Source: Cladosporium sp. IMV 00045 (lineage: Eukaryota > Ascomycota > Dothideomycetes > Cladosporiales > Cladosporiaceae). Taken from it: DNA of 40,154 bases. Positions 1 through 10,506 of this stretch are shown piece after piece. A program made the position numbers and the translations under genes. Each line of letters starts with the position of its first letter. Within the stretch, counting starts at the first letter, position 1. Location: NCBI GenBank assembly GCA_001931905.2, contig MSJI02000003.1, positions 1 to 40,154 on the forward strand, in the 5' to 3' direction. Under the pieces are notes generated by a model that saw only the letters and a program-made list of their open reading frames with translations, was not told the origin of the DNA and made no database searches.

Positions 1-839
1 GCTCCGACCTGCCCCCTCCCACGCCCATCAAATTCCAGCTCTCGACCGAGAACCTGGCCGACATCGGCACCGCCGCCACCAACCACGTCAAGCTCATGTC
101 GCAGCACGAGCTGCGCGTCGAGGCCTACCAAGGCTACGGCAAGGGCCTGATGAAGAAGTTCAAGTGCTCGCCCGACGCCTACGTGCAGATGATCATCCAG
201 CTCGCCTACCACAAATTCTACGGCAAGAACCGCCCCACCTACGAGTCGGCCGCCACGCGCCGCTTCCAGGAGGGCCGCACGGAGACCTGCCGCACCGTGA
301 GCGAGGAGAGCGTCGCTTTCTGCGCTGCCATGCAGCACCCCCTCAGCACTGACCAGGAGTGCCGCGATCTCTTCCTCAAGGCTATCAATGGTCATGTTGC
401 GTACATCACCGACGCGAGTGACGGTAAGGGTGTCGACAGGCATTTGTTCGGTTTGAAGAAACTCCTCAAGGACGGCGAGGAGTTGCCAGAACTCTACAAG
501 GATCCCGCGTACGCTTACTCGAGCACGTGGTTCATTTCTTCCTCCCAGTTGAGCTCCGAGTATTATAACGGCTACGGCTGGTCGCAGGTTGTTGATGATG
601 GATGGGGGTGAGTTTTGAACATATCCCTTCCTGAAAGCGGTTGTTTGATGTATGAATCTTGCTGACTTGTTACTTTCCTTCGCAGAATCGCCTACATGAT
701 CAACGAGAACAGCATCCAGTTCAACATCGTCAGCAAGCACCTCGGTTGCGAGCGCATGGCTTTCTTCCTCAACGAGGCCGCGGGCGATATTAGGGATATG
801 ATGAGTAATACTATGCCGGCGGAGAAGGCGAGGTTGTAG
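1..839 (+). CDS. carnitine O-acetyltransferase, C-terminal part (cut by window start)
   Basis: This is the 3' end of a choline/carnitine O-acyltransferase, which moves acetyl groups between CoA and carnitine so that acetyl units can leave peroxisomes and enter mitochondria. The frame is open from base 3 and contains family motifs such as RPTYESAATRRFQEGRTET and the late segment SSSQLSSEYYNGYGWSQVV. One intron, 608-685 (donor GTGAGT, acceptor CGCAG), splits the codon for the Gly in WGIAYM; the exons are 1-607 and 686-839. The protein ends AEKARL, and the final ARL fits a type 1 peroxisomal targeting signal, as in yeast Cat2, which ends AKL. The catalytic His lies upstream of the window. There is no sign of decay. 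Family is certain; subcellular targeting is inferred from the tripeptide. Confidence 0.95.
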
Positions 840-1683
840 AGGACTTGCTGTGCTGCTTCATGATGTAGGGGAGTCAACTTTTATTTGCGATGATTGAGGA
901 GATGAGAAGGAAAGAAGGAAGGAAGAGATAGACTTGTTAGTGAGGGGGATAAGTGGACGGATGGGTATAGATGGTTGACACCGGGATGATGGGAGGCAGT
1001 GGTTTGTATATACCTTACCCGATTTGACCTTACTTTTGTACGAGGGTTTTGTTCCATGTCATCCCGGGCATGCTCCTTAATGGCCTTTGCAGTTGAAAGC
1101 GTGCGGTGACTTCGAGGTGGCTGCTGAATGCCTTTCCCAGGGAGCTCTGTTGATGGACAAGCTTGCGCGACTTCACCTCACTTTGGCAGAACATACACCT
1201 CTGCCGCAAATCGATACATTGATGCATACGCGCACGCCTCCGCTCCTTCATTCGACAAGCCCAGTCGATAATTTCATTACCTCAAAACATCGCCTCCAAC
1301 CGCCGACTTCGCGAGGATCTCTGATCAAGTCACCACCTCCAGCCTACCTACATACCTATCGACCTACATGTACCTCACCTCCCAACCCGTCACTGCGACC
1401 GCGACCGCCACCACCTCCATCCAACGCACCACTCTCAGAAACCAACCCACTATTCCCGACCTCATCCTCCTCTTTTCCTCTCACGCGCAGGAAAAGCCAC
1501 AAAGCCACCGTCGCACACACCTCACACATTCGCACAACGTCAACGCCACCTTCGATTTCTTTTCGGGTACCTGCTTTTCGCGCGGACGGACCGTCGCTGC
1601 TGTCGTGGCACTTTCGCCGCAGCTGTCACATCCAACTTCTGTCCTCGACCTCGAGAGAATTCTTCCTCGAACCCTCCACACCA
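840..1683. other. intergenic region and leader of the GT2 gene
   Basis: After the acyltransferase stop there is a purine-rich stretch (about 884-930), likely 3' UTR. From about 1240 to 1683 the + strand is strongly C/CT-rich, as in promoters and 5' leaders of filamentous fungi. Long open frames here (for example 1087-1683, in frame with the next gene) show no recognisable protein family and are low in complexity, so I treat them as untranslated leader. Confidence 0.6.
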
Positions 1684-4584
1684 ATGGCCTCCCCATCATT
1701 TCCCCTAGCGGATATAATCTACACCTCCCTCCTCCTCCCCCTCTCCCTCCTCGCCCTGCTCGAATGGGTCCTCTGGCTTCTGGCGTTTCTGTTTTGTCTC
1801 GGGAAAGTTTTGCGCAAAGCTGAGACTTGGAGTGTAAGGGTGCTGGCGCTGGGGAATATGGGCCTTTTCACGGCTTTGAGATTGGTGTTTTTGCCGGTGA
1901 TGCTTGTTACGCTGCCGTTGCCGGGGGTTGTAGGGCGGTGGTTGGGTGGGGGACTTGGGGAGGGGGAGGGGGATGGGGGGTGGAGAGGGGGGTTGCAGTG
2001 GGTAAGTTTTATTTATTTTCTTCTTTTGGGTTGAGGTGGTTGATTATTGAGTGGTTGATTGACTGATGTTGTGTAGTTTGTTTCCCCTTTCCTGGCTTCG
2101 TTGCGGTTGCGAGATGCGAGGGCCTACCTGGTCGACACCGCGTTGGGCATTTGTCAATCGTACTTGATTCTCTGGTCGATGCTGACGTCCACTTACCAGG
2201 TTTGCCTTCTACTCCTTCGCTGGACTTCTCGTGGTCCCATGGCTCTTCTGCGTCTACCAACTGGTCACCAAGAATGTCGGTCGATCTCGCCGGATCAAGT
2301 ACGTCCTGGACGAAAACACAGCGCCAAAAGTGGTGATCATCATGCCATGCTATAACGAAGAACCGGAGATTCTCCTCCGAACCGTCGACTCGATCGTCGA
2401 CTGTGAATACCCTCCAAGCTGCCTGCACATCTTCCTCTCCTTCGACGGCGAAGAAGAGAACGAGCTTTACCTGCGAACCATCGAAAAACTCGGCGTACCC
2501 ATCACCCTAGAATCCTTCCCAATCAGCATCGACATTGCCTTCCGCCGCTGTCGAATCACCGTCTCCCGCTTCCGTCACGGCGGCAAGAGAAGCTGCCAAA
2601 AGAAAACCTTCAAACTGATCGACAAGGTCTACCAAGACTACCTCCGCCGCCATGACGACTTGTTCATGCTTTTCATCGACAGCGACTGCATCCTCGACGC
2701 CCACTGCATCCAGAACTTCATGTACGAAATGGAGCTCAAACCGGGCAGCAACCGCACCATGTTGGCTCAGACGGGCATCATCACCAGCACGACTGTCAAG
2801 CACAAGTTGATCACGCTGCTGCAGGACATGGAGTACGTGCACGGCCAGCTGTTTGAGCGGACGGTTGAAAGTGGCTGTGGTGCTGTTACTTGCTTGCCTG
2901 GCGCTCTTACGATGTTGAGGTTTAGTGCTTTCAGGAAGTTGGCCAAGTTCTATTTTGCCGATAAGGCGGAGCAGTGTGAGGATCATTTCGATTATTGGAA
3001 AAATCATCTTGGTGAGGATCGGTTTTTGACGCATTTGTTCATGATTGTGAGTGTCAGCCCTGGTGGCTTCGATCGATGACATTCAGCTAACTGACGCGCT
3101 TTCAGAGCGCAAGGGAACGCTACCAAATCCAGATGAACACCGGAGCATTCTGCAAGACCGAAGCAGTGCAGACGTTCAAGTCCCTGCTCAAGCAGCGACG
3201 GAGATGGTTTCTCGGCTTCATCACCAACGAAGTATGCATGCTGACTGACATCCGTCTGTGGAAACGATACCCGGTCTTGCTGGTGATTCGCCTTGCTCAG
3301 AATACCATCCGAACAACGGCGCTGCTCTTCTTCATCATGGTTATCTCGTTGCTCACGACTTCTCAAAAAGTCAAGAACCTGCCCGTCGGCTTCATAGCCG
3401 TCTCGCTGGGCTTGAACTGGGCTCTCATGATCTACTTCAGCGCGAAGCTGGGCCGGTGGAAAATATCCCTCTACCCGCTCATGTTTGTTGTCAATCCTGC
3501 TTTCAACTGGCTGTACATGGTCGTGAGTAAACCCATGATTCATTCCAAACAGCGCGGACTGACGTCTAGGCAGTACGGCATCTTCACGGCCGGCCAAAGA
3601 ACCTGGGGCGGCCCACGAGCGGACGCAGGCAAAGCAGACGAAAAGACAACCGCAGAGCAAGCCATCGCCGACGCCGAAGCGACAGGAGACGACCTCAACG
3701 TCAATCCAGAGACTTTCAGACCTGCCGCTGAAGCCCGCACGAACAGATGGATGCACGCCCCGCTCCAACCACCAGATCACCTGGAAGGTCGCTTCGCTCC
3801 TGCAGAAATCCTGCCCGGTGGCTGGTATGCTCAGATCAACGACTCGGGCGTCTTGCGTGTGGATCTGACGAGACGTGTGTCTGGAGAGGCTGTGACGCCG
3901 GGCGATTCTCGCAGAAGCAGCATGCAGTCTGTCAATCCGGCATCGAGGTCTTCGAGTCGCTCGATTCCCGTCCCAAGACGGGTTGAGAATATCGTCGGCG
4001 CGGATGCTATCGTCGCTTATCACAATCAGCAAGCTGCTCAACGGCCTGCTGGAGGGGCGTGTTATGAAGCTTCACGGCGGGCATACGTTCATCTTGCCGC
4101 AGGAACTCGAATCCAGACAGCAACCGACCAAGAACGGGCCCTCCCCAACCCGCAAACCCCAGGCTCATCCCCAGGCGCCTCCCCTCGCTCCTCCACATCA
4201 ACAACCTCCCTCCACTTCCCCCTTACCCTCCCATCGCGACGCCCACCCACACCACCACAGTCCTACAATCCAACCCACCCCACTTCACCCATCCAAGCAA
4301 AGCAACCCACCCTCCCCCTCCCCGTCTACCGCCCCGGCACCTCAGCAGCCCGCACAGGCCGTAGTCCGCTCGCGAGAAAGAGTTTTACTCGGTTGGCTGT
4401 TAAGTCGCCTACGGGCGAGATGGAGGGGGAAAGGGAGGTGGAAGTTGAGGTTAGGGTTCCGAGACGGGGAGATGAGGAGGAGGGGAGGGGGAGGGGAAGG
4501 AGGAGGAGTAGGAGTGTGAGTGTGGGTGTTGATGGGAGGGGGAGGAGGAGGTTGAGTAAGCGGAGGGGGGGTGGCGAGGCGTGA
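1684..4584 (+). CDS. membrane family 2 glycosyltransferase (chitin-synthase-like GT2)
   Basis: Processive GT2 enzyme of the plasma membrane, probably adding sugars to a wall or surface polymer. Exons: 1684-2001, 2077-2159, 2200-3046, 3106-3522 and 3574-4584, about 891 residues. ATG 1684 is chosen because a hydrophobic N-terminus (two membrane segments, about residues 10-40 and 57-80) starts there in the context CACCAATGGCC. A third segment near 125-155 precedes the catalytic domain (APKVVIIMPCYNEEPE). Asp motif FIDSDC has its second Asp near residue 296; GEDRF and QRRRW (about 446-450) follow. More membrane spans and the signature YGIFTAGQRTWGGPRADA come next, then a Ser/Arg-rich tail of about 250 residues. 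It resembles the conserved fungal GT2 that Zymoseptoria and Fusarium need for hyphal growth on solid surfaces (established for orthologues, inferred here). The second intron is uncertain: 2160-2199 or 2142-2199. Confidence 0.93.
4421..4575 (+). repeat. polypurine low-complexity tract inside the GT2 coding end
   Basis: About 150 bases of nearly pure G/A with many GGGG and GGAGG runs encode the charged GT2 tail (Glu/Arg/Gly-rich, with RRRSRS-like steps). Several G-runs could form a quadruplex. This is seen directly; any function is unknown. Confidence 0.7.
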
Positions 4585-5024
4585 TTGGGACTGTTGTGAT
4601 TTGAAGGTGGCATGACTATGGAAGATCTTTGAGAGATTGATGAATTCCATTTTGGTTGGGGCTGCGGACGGTGAAAGGTATTTTAGTTCGAATGAGAGGG
4701 TTCACGAGGCACCGCAACCCCATCTTTCGTCTCCAAAGCATCTTGCCACTGAGGCGGTCACGGTTTGAAGCATAGCAGCGAACACCTTGTCATTGGAATC
4801 GATTAGAACCTCGGATGTTGCAGGCGCCATACTTTGATTGCATTGCATGAAAATGTCAGCCAGTGGTGGCGTATCTTGACTCATTGCTTCGGCCGTAGGT
4901 TCGAACCTGTCCGAAAAGACTCTCAAAGGTATGTAGCATGAGAGTTGCTTTTGTAGCTGACTATCGTGGTTTGAACACTTCGCGCAGTGCTCGTGCGAGT
5001 TCCACTGAATTTTGACGCAACCGG
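4585..5024. other. convergent 3' intergenic region
   Basis: This lies between two genes that point at each other. It should hold both 3' UTRs. The minus-strand open frame at 4702-5046 is only partly real: its upstream end overlaps the last exon of the neighbouring gene in another frame. No family is recognisable in the rest. Confidence 0.5.
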
Positions 5025-8000
5025 TCAGTTCGGAACGACAGACCATGTCTCTCCGGTGAACAGAAGGGTCTCATCTAAGCGCATCTGCTCAGGATCGAAG
5101 TAGGCCTTCATGGCGCTGCCGGCGCCGCCAATCTCGTAAACGCGGAGAAGGATGTACACTGCAGAACGGTCACCCGCATTATGTATGTCTCTCATCTGCG
5201 ACCTTTGGTCAGCTTAGATTAGCTAGCGTAGTCTGTTCGTCTCACCCGTTTGTACTGGTTCTTGCTCATGTAAAATGGAGCTTCAAGAGGCCCAGTCGTT
5301 GCTTTGACCTCGATGTAGTACTTGGGTCGCGCAGCTTGCCACTCGTCACGATTGAGGTATCCGCGTTCTATGAGCGTCGATGTGAGGTCGCCTTCGGTGT
5401 CGTCATAGGTGAAATCAGCCGTCTCCCTTCCCATCCATGGCTCCATGTTCTCGTAGTCCGGGTGAATCGCGACATGATGCCTGATCGTGCTTTGCCAATT
5501 TTCGCGACCCCAGCCGGACAAAGGGGGATCCAATCTGGAGAGTAGTTCGAATACCTGTGTAGTCAGAAGATCAGCAGTGTAAAAAAAAATTACAGGGAAT
5601 AGATGTGCTGTACATAAAGCTCGCCTGCAGCCCCGACTTTCTTGTCGCGCTCAAGTCGATCCAACGAACGCAATGCACTTCCATTGCTATTGCTTGGATA
5701 GTCCTCTCTCGGTAACGCCATCGTGAGACCGCTTGTATCGAAAGGACCATATGTTGGGAAAGCCCCCATCCTCGCTGACTGAAGTGCTCTTTCCAAGAGT
5801 CTACGATAGCCTTCGTCATCCGGAACGGCTGTTGTAGAGAGGGCAGGTGTCACCACAGCGGTTTGTCGAGCTTTGCCATTAGACCGGAATAGTCCTTGCT
5901 CTGGGCTACTCAATGCTGATGACTTGAACTGTGCCCGAAGGGCTGGCGTTCTAGGTGGCTCCTCAGGTTGCACCGAATGGTTGCTGGGAGCTCGTCGAGG
6001 ACTCGTGAACGCTTGTGTTGGCTGTTCGCTGGCAGACCCAAGAGTCAACGACTGCCCAGTCGCCACTTTTTCGCTATTCGATATTTCCTCGTAAGAAATC
6101 GAGATCTGGATGATGCCTCGATGGTTGAGAATGTGATCTACCGCGTAAAGCTCTGCAACAAGTACAGAACAAAGCACAGAAACCATTTCAGCATTGACAT
6201 CCTCTCCTCCAATGTTGGTAAGCGGATCGCGCGTAAGCCAGCCAGCCAGATCTGGCGCTAGCACGGAGCAAAAGCAGAAGTCCTGTGCCTCCTCATCCAC
6301 TGGAACGTATATTACCAGGCCTTGGGTATCCTCAGAGACATGTTGGTTGCCGACAATTTCATCCACTTCTACCCATCGGCCGTCCTCAGAGATCTTCGAG
6401 ACCGAACGTATACCATCTGTCTCGATAGTCCTAGCGTTGCGAAGCAAATGGTAAAACCCATTAGGATCCTGTCGATATCGGACGCTGTTGAACGTGGCTG
6501 CAATTCTACGACGGATGGATATGTCAGCCATGTGCATTACTTCTGCTTTGGATTAAGGATTGAGAACCCACCGGAGAATCGCATACGCTTTCCGCTTCAA
6601 GTCGCGCTTGGCAGTTCTGATGGGCTGCTGTACACCTTCCAAGACCGTAGTGTTTTCTTGCACGGCATTGGACAAGAAACGGGTCGTTAGTCGTGTCCAC
6701 TCGAGAAAGGGTCTCAGTTGCCAGACCTCCTCCACAGTATAGTCCAGGATCTTGATTTTACCATCGAAGCGAGCGAGCAGATATTCACGATCGCTGATCG
6801 CAAAGTGAACGTTCGCAGATGACAGTGTTGTGCTCCCGTCTGGATACCTGACCGGAAAAACTGTTGATTTCAGCAGCAGCTTTGGGTCGAGCAAGTGCTT
6901 CTCCGTTTGGAGAAGCGCGTTAAAAGACCAGATCGTAGCTTTGAGTTTAGCGACTGCATTATGCGGCTTAGCCTGTAGGAGCTCGTCGTGTACCATTTGG
7001 AGGGTCAAAGTTTGGACGCCCATCGTTTCAATGAACAGTGCTTTTAGCTCCTCATAGTGATCGTTGAGGGTCACTTTGCCTCGAATTTCTGCTGTGCTGG
7101 ACCAAAAACAGTCACCCGACTTATACCAATCCGGCTTATACGGCCCATTCTTACTACGTAGATCAACGTAGATAAGACCCTCTGCGGCGAATGTCTGTCT
7201 GTTTATCCATGAGAAATGTCAAAAATGTGGGACAAGTCCGAGAAAAGAAAGCAAGAAAGCGAGAGAGAGAGAAAGAAGAAGGGACTCACCTGATACTTGC
7301 AACACAGTCGGGGGTTTTCAGCCGGTCAATGCATTCGTAGAGACTCAAGATGTGATCGAAATCCTCAGAGTTGTTGTTCTTCGCGTGTCGAAGCTCATCC
7401 ACCAAATGTTTCCACGATGCATTTTCGATAGTCACATTCTTCTGGAAGAAGTGAGCGAGTAGGTGTATCTGCTCAGCATGAAGTACTTGATCGTATAGAT
7501 ACTTGAGCGGATATTTTGTTTGCATCATCTGTGGCGCCTCCCATAGACAGTCCTTGAGCGTGGCCCATTTTGCCTTTTGCCGCCCGTAGGCTGGAATCAA
7601 CACGCATTCATTAGATTCGAAGTAGTGCCTAGGTCTCATGATCAATAAAGCCCAAAGCTCTGTAAGAAAGGATCTGTTGACTTACCGAATACGTTCGTTT
7701 CCGTCAACCCTTCTCGATGCGTAAGGGCCCATCGTGGCATAAAGATCAAGTACTTGTTGGTCTCTGCGTACAGGAAATGGATTGCGTTCCGTGATCTTCA
7801 TGTGGGTGAGAATATCCAAATAGAACATCAGATCCTGATTTGTACCAACGAGAAATGATGAGTGAAGAAAAATCCAACTAGCACTAGACTCCGGACTGGA
7901 CGAGAAACCTTCGAGCTCAAGGAATGGAAATTCCACTGGTTCACCCAAACATCGTCTACATTCATGCCGAAGTGTCGTCAAAGGCAGATACGTTTGCTGG

Positions 8001-10506
8001 AGTGTGCATGGCGATGAAAGCCTTGGGCTGCAAAGGTCCTTTGCACTCGTGCCCCGGATTGCAGCAATGAGATCAGGCCGCTTACTCACGTCCGAGCCCT
8101 CGTATGTCCAGAGATATTTCAGCAGTCCAAGGAGTTTCTCGGGACGATGTTCAGCGACGAATTTCCAGGTGTCTGAAAGAGAGTCCCCATGGCGGGATAC
8201 AAGCCTTAGTCTCTCCCGCACACCGAGTATCATATGAAGCCACCTCTCCCATGAAGGATGTGCCGTGTCCGATACCGCTGGTACATCTTCAAGATACGCT
8301 GGATGCAGGAAATTGACTTTCCGACCAGGTGATCCATCCCCTGCAGCCAGAAGCATTTGTGGTCCATAGGAATGATTGCTGCGCAAGAAAAAGTCTGTTG
8401 ATTTAGCATAGGAGAAGCGACCGTCACTATCGTATATGTAGATGTCTTTCAGTTCTTCCATTGTGTTCGTGGGCCGGTGAGACTTGTAGAGAAAACGAAG
8501 ATGGCCCCTGGAAGCTTCTAAGCTCACCGTTTCCGAGAAAAGCGAATAACGTCTCAATATGCAAGCTCGCACATGAGAGATTCGCGGCGCCGAGGCTCCA
8601 AGATATGTGTAAAGGGACTTGCGATCTGCGTTGTTGACGGCTGAAGGGTCCAGGATGGCCAATGGAAGGCCCTCCGGTACAGGAATTCCATTGGTGGTTG
8701 GAAGAAGCGTTGAGCAGGCCTCGGCCGAAACCCAACTGGCATCCCTAAGAGGTAGGATAGCGAAACGCTGGAGTGTTGGAAGATCGACTTTGCGCAAGAG
8801 TCGAGCCAACGCCGAATGCCATTTCTCGCATTTGTAGGTCTTCACTCTCGAGTCCGGCTTGTCAAGGTCGCGCTGTAATAAACTCAATACCAATGAAGCA
8901 TTGTTATTTTTGAGTCCATACTGCTTGAGAATGCCATAAGAAGTCAGGGGATACTTGTCCGACAAGTACGGATCAAGCTTCTCGTCATCAATGAGCGGGC
9001 GATTGTCTCCGTCCATGAAATCCGCAGATAGAGTGACAACGTCGTTGAGTTTTTTTAACCTTGCGCTGTGTCGAGAGTGCAGAACTGGCGTTCTGAGTAA
9101 ACAGTCTCTGATTCCTTGATTAAGACGTTGCAAGAACTCGGTGGGTTCATCAAGAGAGGGAAGGAACTGAGGCCATGTATAGCGCAAAGTCGGATGTTCG
9201 CAGAATTGAAGCACAGCTTTCACGAATGCTGTAGCAATTGGGCTCAAGAGGTCAAAATTCCTCCTGGATGTCACGACAATGTCCTGTCGATTGGCGCTCA
9301 GGTCGAAATCGGATTGGATGATGAACTAAGCAATGTCAATTTTGGATTGCCATGTCCAACTTTAGACTCGATTGACCTGTTACGAGGCTTACCTTGTAAT
9401 CAGATCTTCTGACTGGGAGGAATGCAAAGAGATCTTGTGATTTCAGAAGTGGTTGGGAATTAGCTGTGAGGGGAAAGGCTAGGACGATCTCAGCCTGCGA
9501 GTACCCTGCCCTTGCTTCGTCAGAGCCAGCGACTGTGCGATTCGCACTCCTCGACAGATCGCTTGCCACATGTCTGGTGACATGGTAGTGTCGAGCCTCT
9601 GTCGTATTGGAACCGTCTGCGCTCGTTGCCGTAGTCTCGAGTGCCACGCGATGGTCATTGGTATTACCCACGCAGAAAACCTTCGACGTCTGCACTTCGC
9701 CGTTCTCGCCGTGAAATGTTATGCGCAGTCTTTCGATGTTCCGGAGAAACAACAAACAGGTATGGTCAAGGTCGCCCAGCTGCTGGAAAATGGTCCCGCG
9801 AAGATGTTCGAGCTCGTCCGGATCCCCAGTCTCGTGAAAATATAGCGTCATGCGCGTTAACAGACCGGGAGACTGCTCTTCAACGTCTTGCCAAATCGGG
9901 ATCACCATGCCAAGATCTTCTTCTTCTCTTCTGTGCTCGAAGGAGAAGGAGAAATGGCCGGACTGGATGAAAACTTTCCAAGCAGCGATGAAGACTGACT
10001 TAAATCCAATGCCCTTCGCTCCATAAATAGCCATACGATACAGACTTTGTGCTCTGCCCAACAGAGCAAATAGCTGAAAGATCATTCTTGGTGAATCCGT
10101 CTTCGTTGCATTCAACAACAACGCGATCGGAGTAGACGTGGAAATTCACGAATGGAATATCGCCACTAGCTCGGGCACGCTCGAAGCGGTTGTCGTCTGC
10201 GTTCTGGAGCAACTCAAAGACAAATCTCGCGTCGCTGCCGTAGACCTCTGTCGCAAGCCTTTTTTTAGTTAACACAAATTAGTGTTATGGCAAGATACAA
10301 TCATGTGCTGTTTGTGCTGCGATAATAGGTACATACGTGTTGATGGTTTGAGCTGCTATTCCCTGGGTGTTACGCATGCTCTCCTCAAGAGTTCTACGCA
10401 GGCATGGGTCGTGTTTCTCGAGCCTGTCCCAGTCACTTTGAGCAACATAGCCGTACTTTCTTGCGATGCTGGACACTATGCCTTTTGCTTCCTCCCTGTT
10501 GGCCAT
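5025..10506 (-). CDS. sacsin/NO VEIN-like protein: GHKL ATPase plus DUF3883, with one frame disruption
   Basis: Eight exons fit in phase on the minus strand: 10506-10337, 10258-9393, 9325-7686, 7628-7290, 7198-6572, 6505-5614, 5554-5246 and 5195-5025. The product is about 1670 residues. The N-terminus (MANREEAKGIV) leads into a histidine-kinase/Hsp90-like ATPase domain with FVFELLQNADDN (N box), ECNEDGF and GAKGIGFKSVF (G2 box). The long middle has no named domain. The C-terminus is the NO VEIN domain DUF3883, with GELYVFELL and IEVKATTG; the E-x-K fits the PD-(D/E)XK nuclease-like fold. One extra base near 10023, inside the G2 box, breaks the frame between SYGYL and GAKGIG, and no intron can bridge it. 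All other exons are open, so this is either an assembly error or a very young null allele. The fungal function is unknown. ATG 10506 is preferred over in-frame 10608 by family resemblance. Confidence 0.88.
7240..7283. repeat. GA-rich low-complexity tract in an intron
   Basis: A purine run rich in GAAAG and GAGA on the + strand fills the pyrimidine-rich part of the 91-nt intron 7199-7289 of the sacsin-like gene. It explains why this intron is longer than its neighbours. Confidence 0.7.

Noticed and set aside
1087..1683. Long open frame upstream of, and in frame with, the GT2 start
   Set aside because: The sequence is C/CT-rich and low in complexity, with no family resemblance. The hydrophobic GT2 N-terminus starts cleanly at 1684, so this is taken as leader.
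4895..4915. tRNA T-arm-like sequence (GGTTCGAACC)
   Set aside because: The flanking five bases do not pair and no acceptor stem or anticodon arm could be found around it.
8004..8237. Open frames on the strand opposite the sacsin-like gene
   Set aside because: Shadow frames inside confirmed exons with no protein resemblance.
10024..10046. Intron to explain the frame change in the GHKL domain
   Set aside because: The only GT-AG segment is about 23 nt and would remove conserved residues. A single extra base restores the motif exactly.
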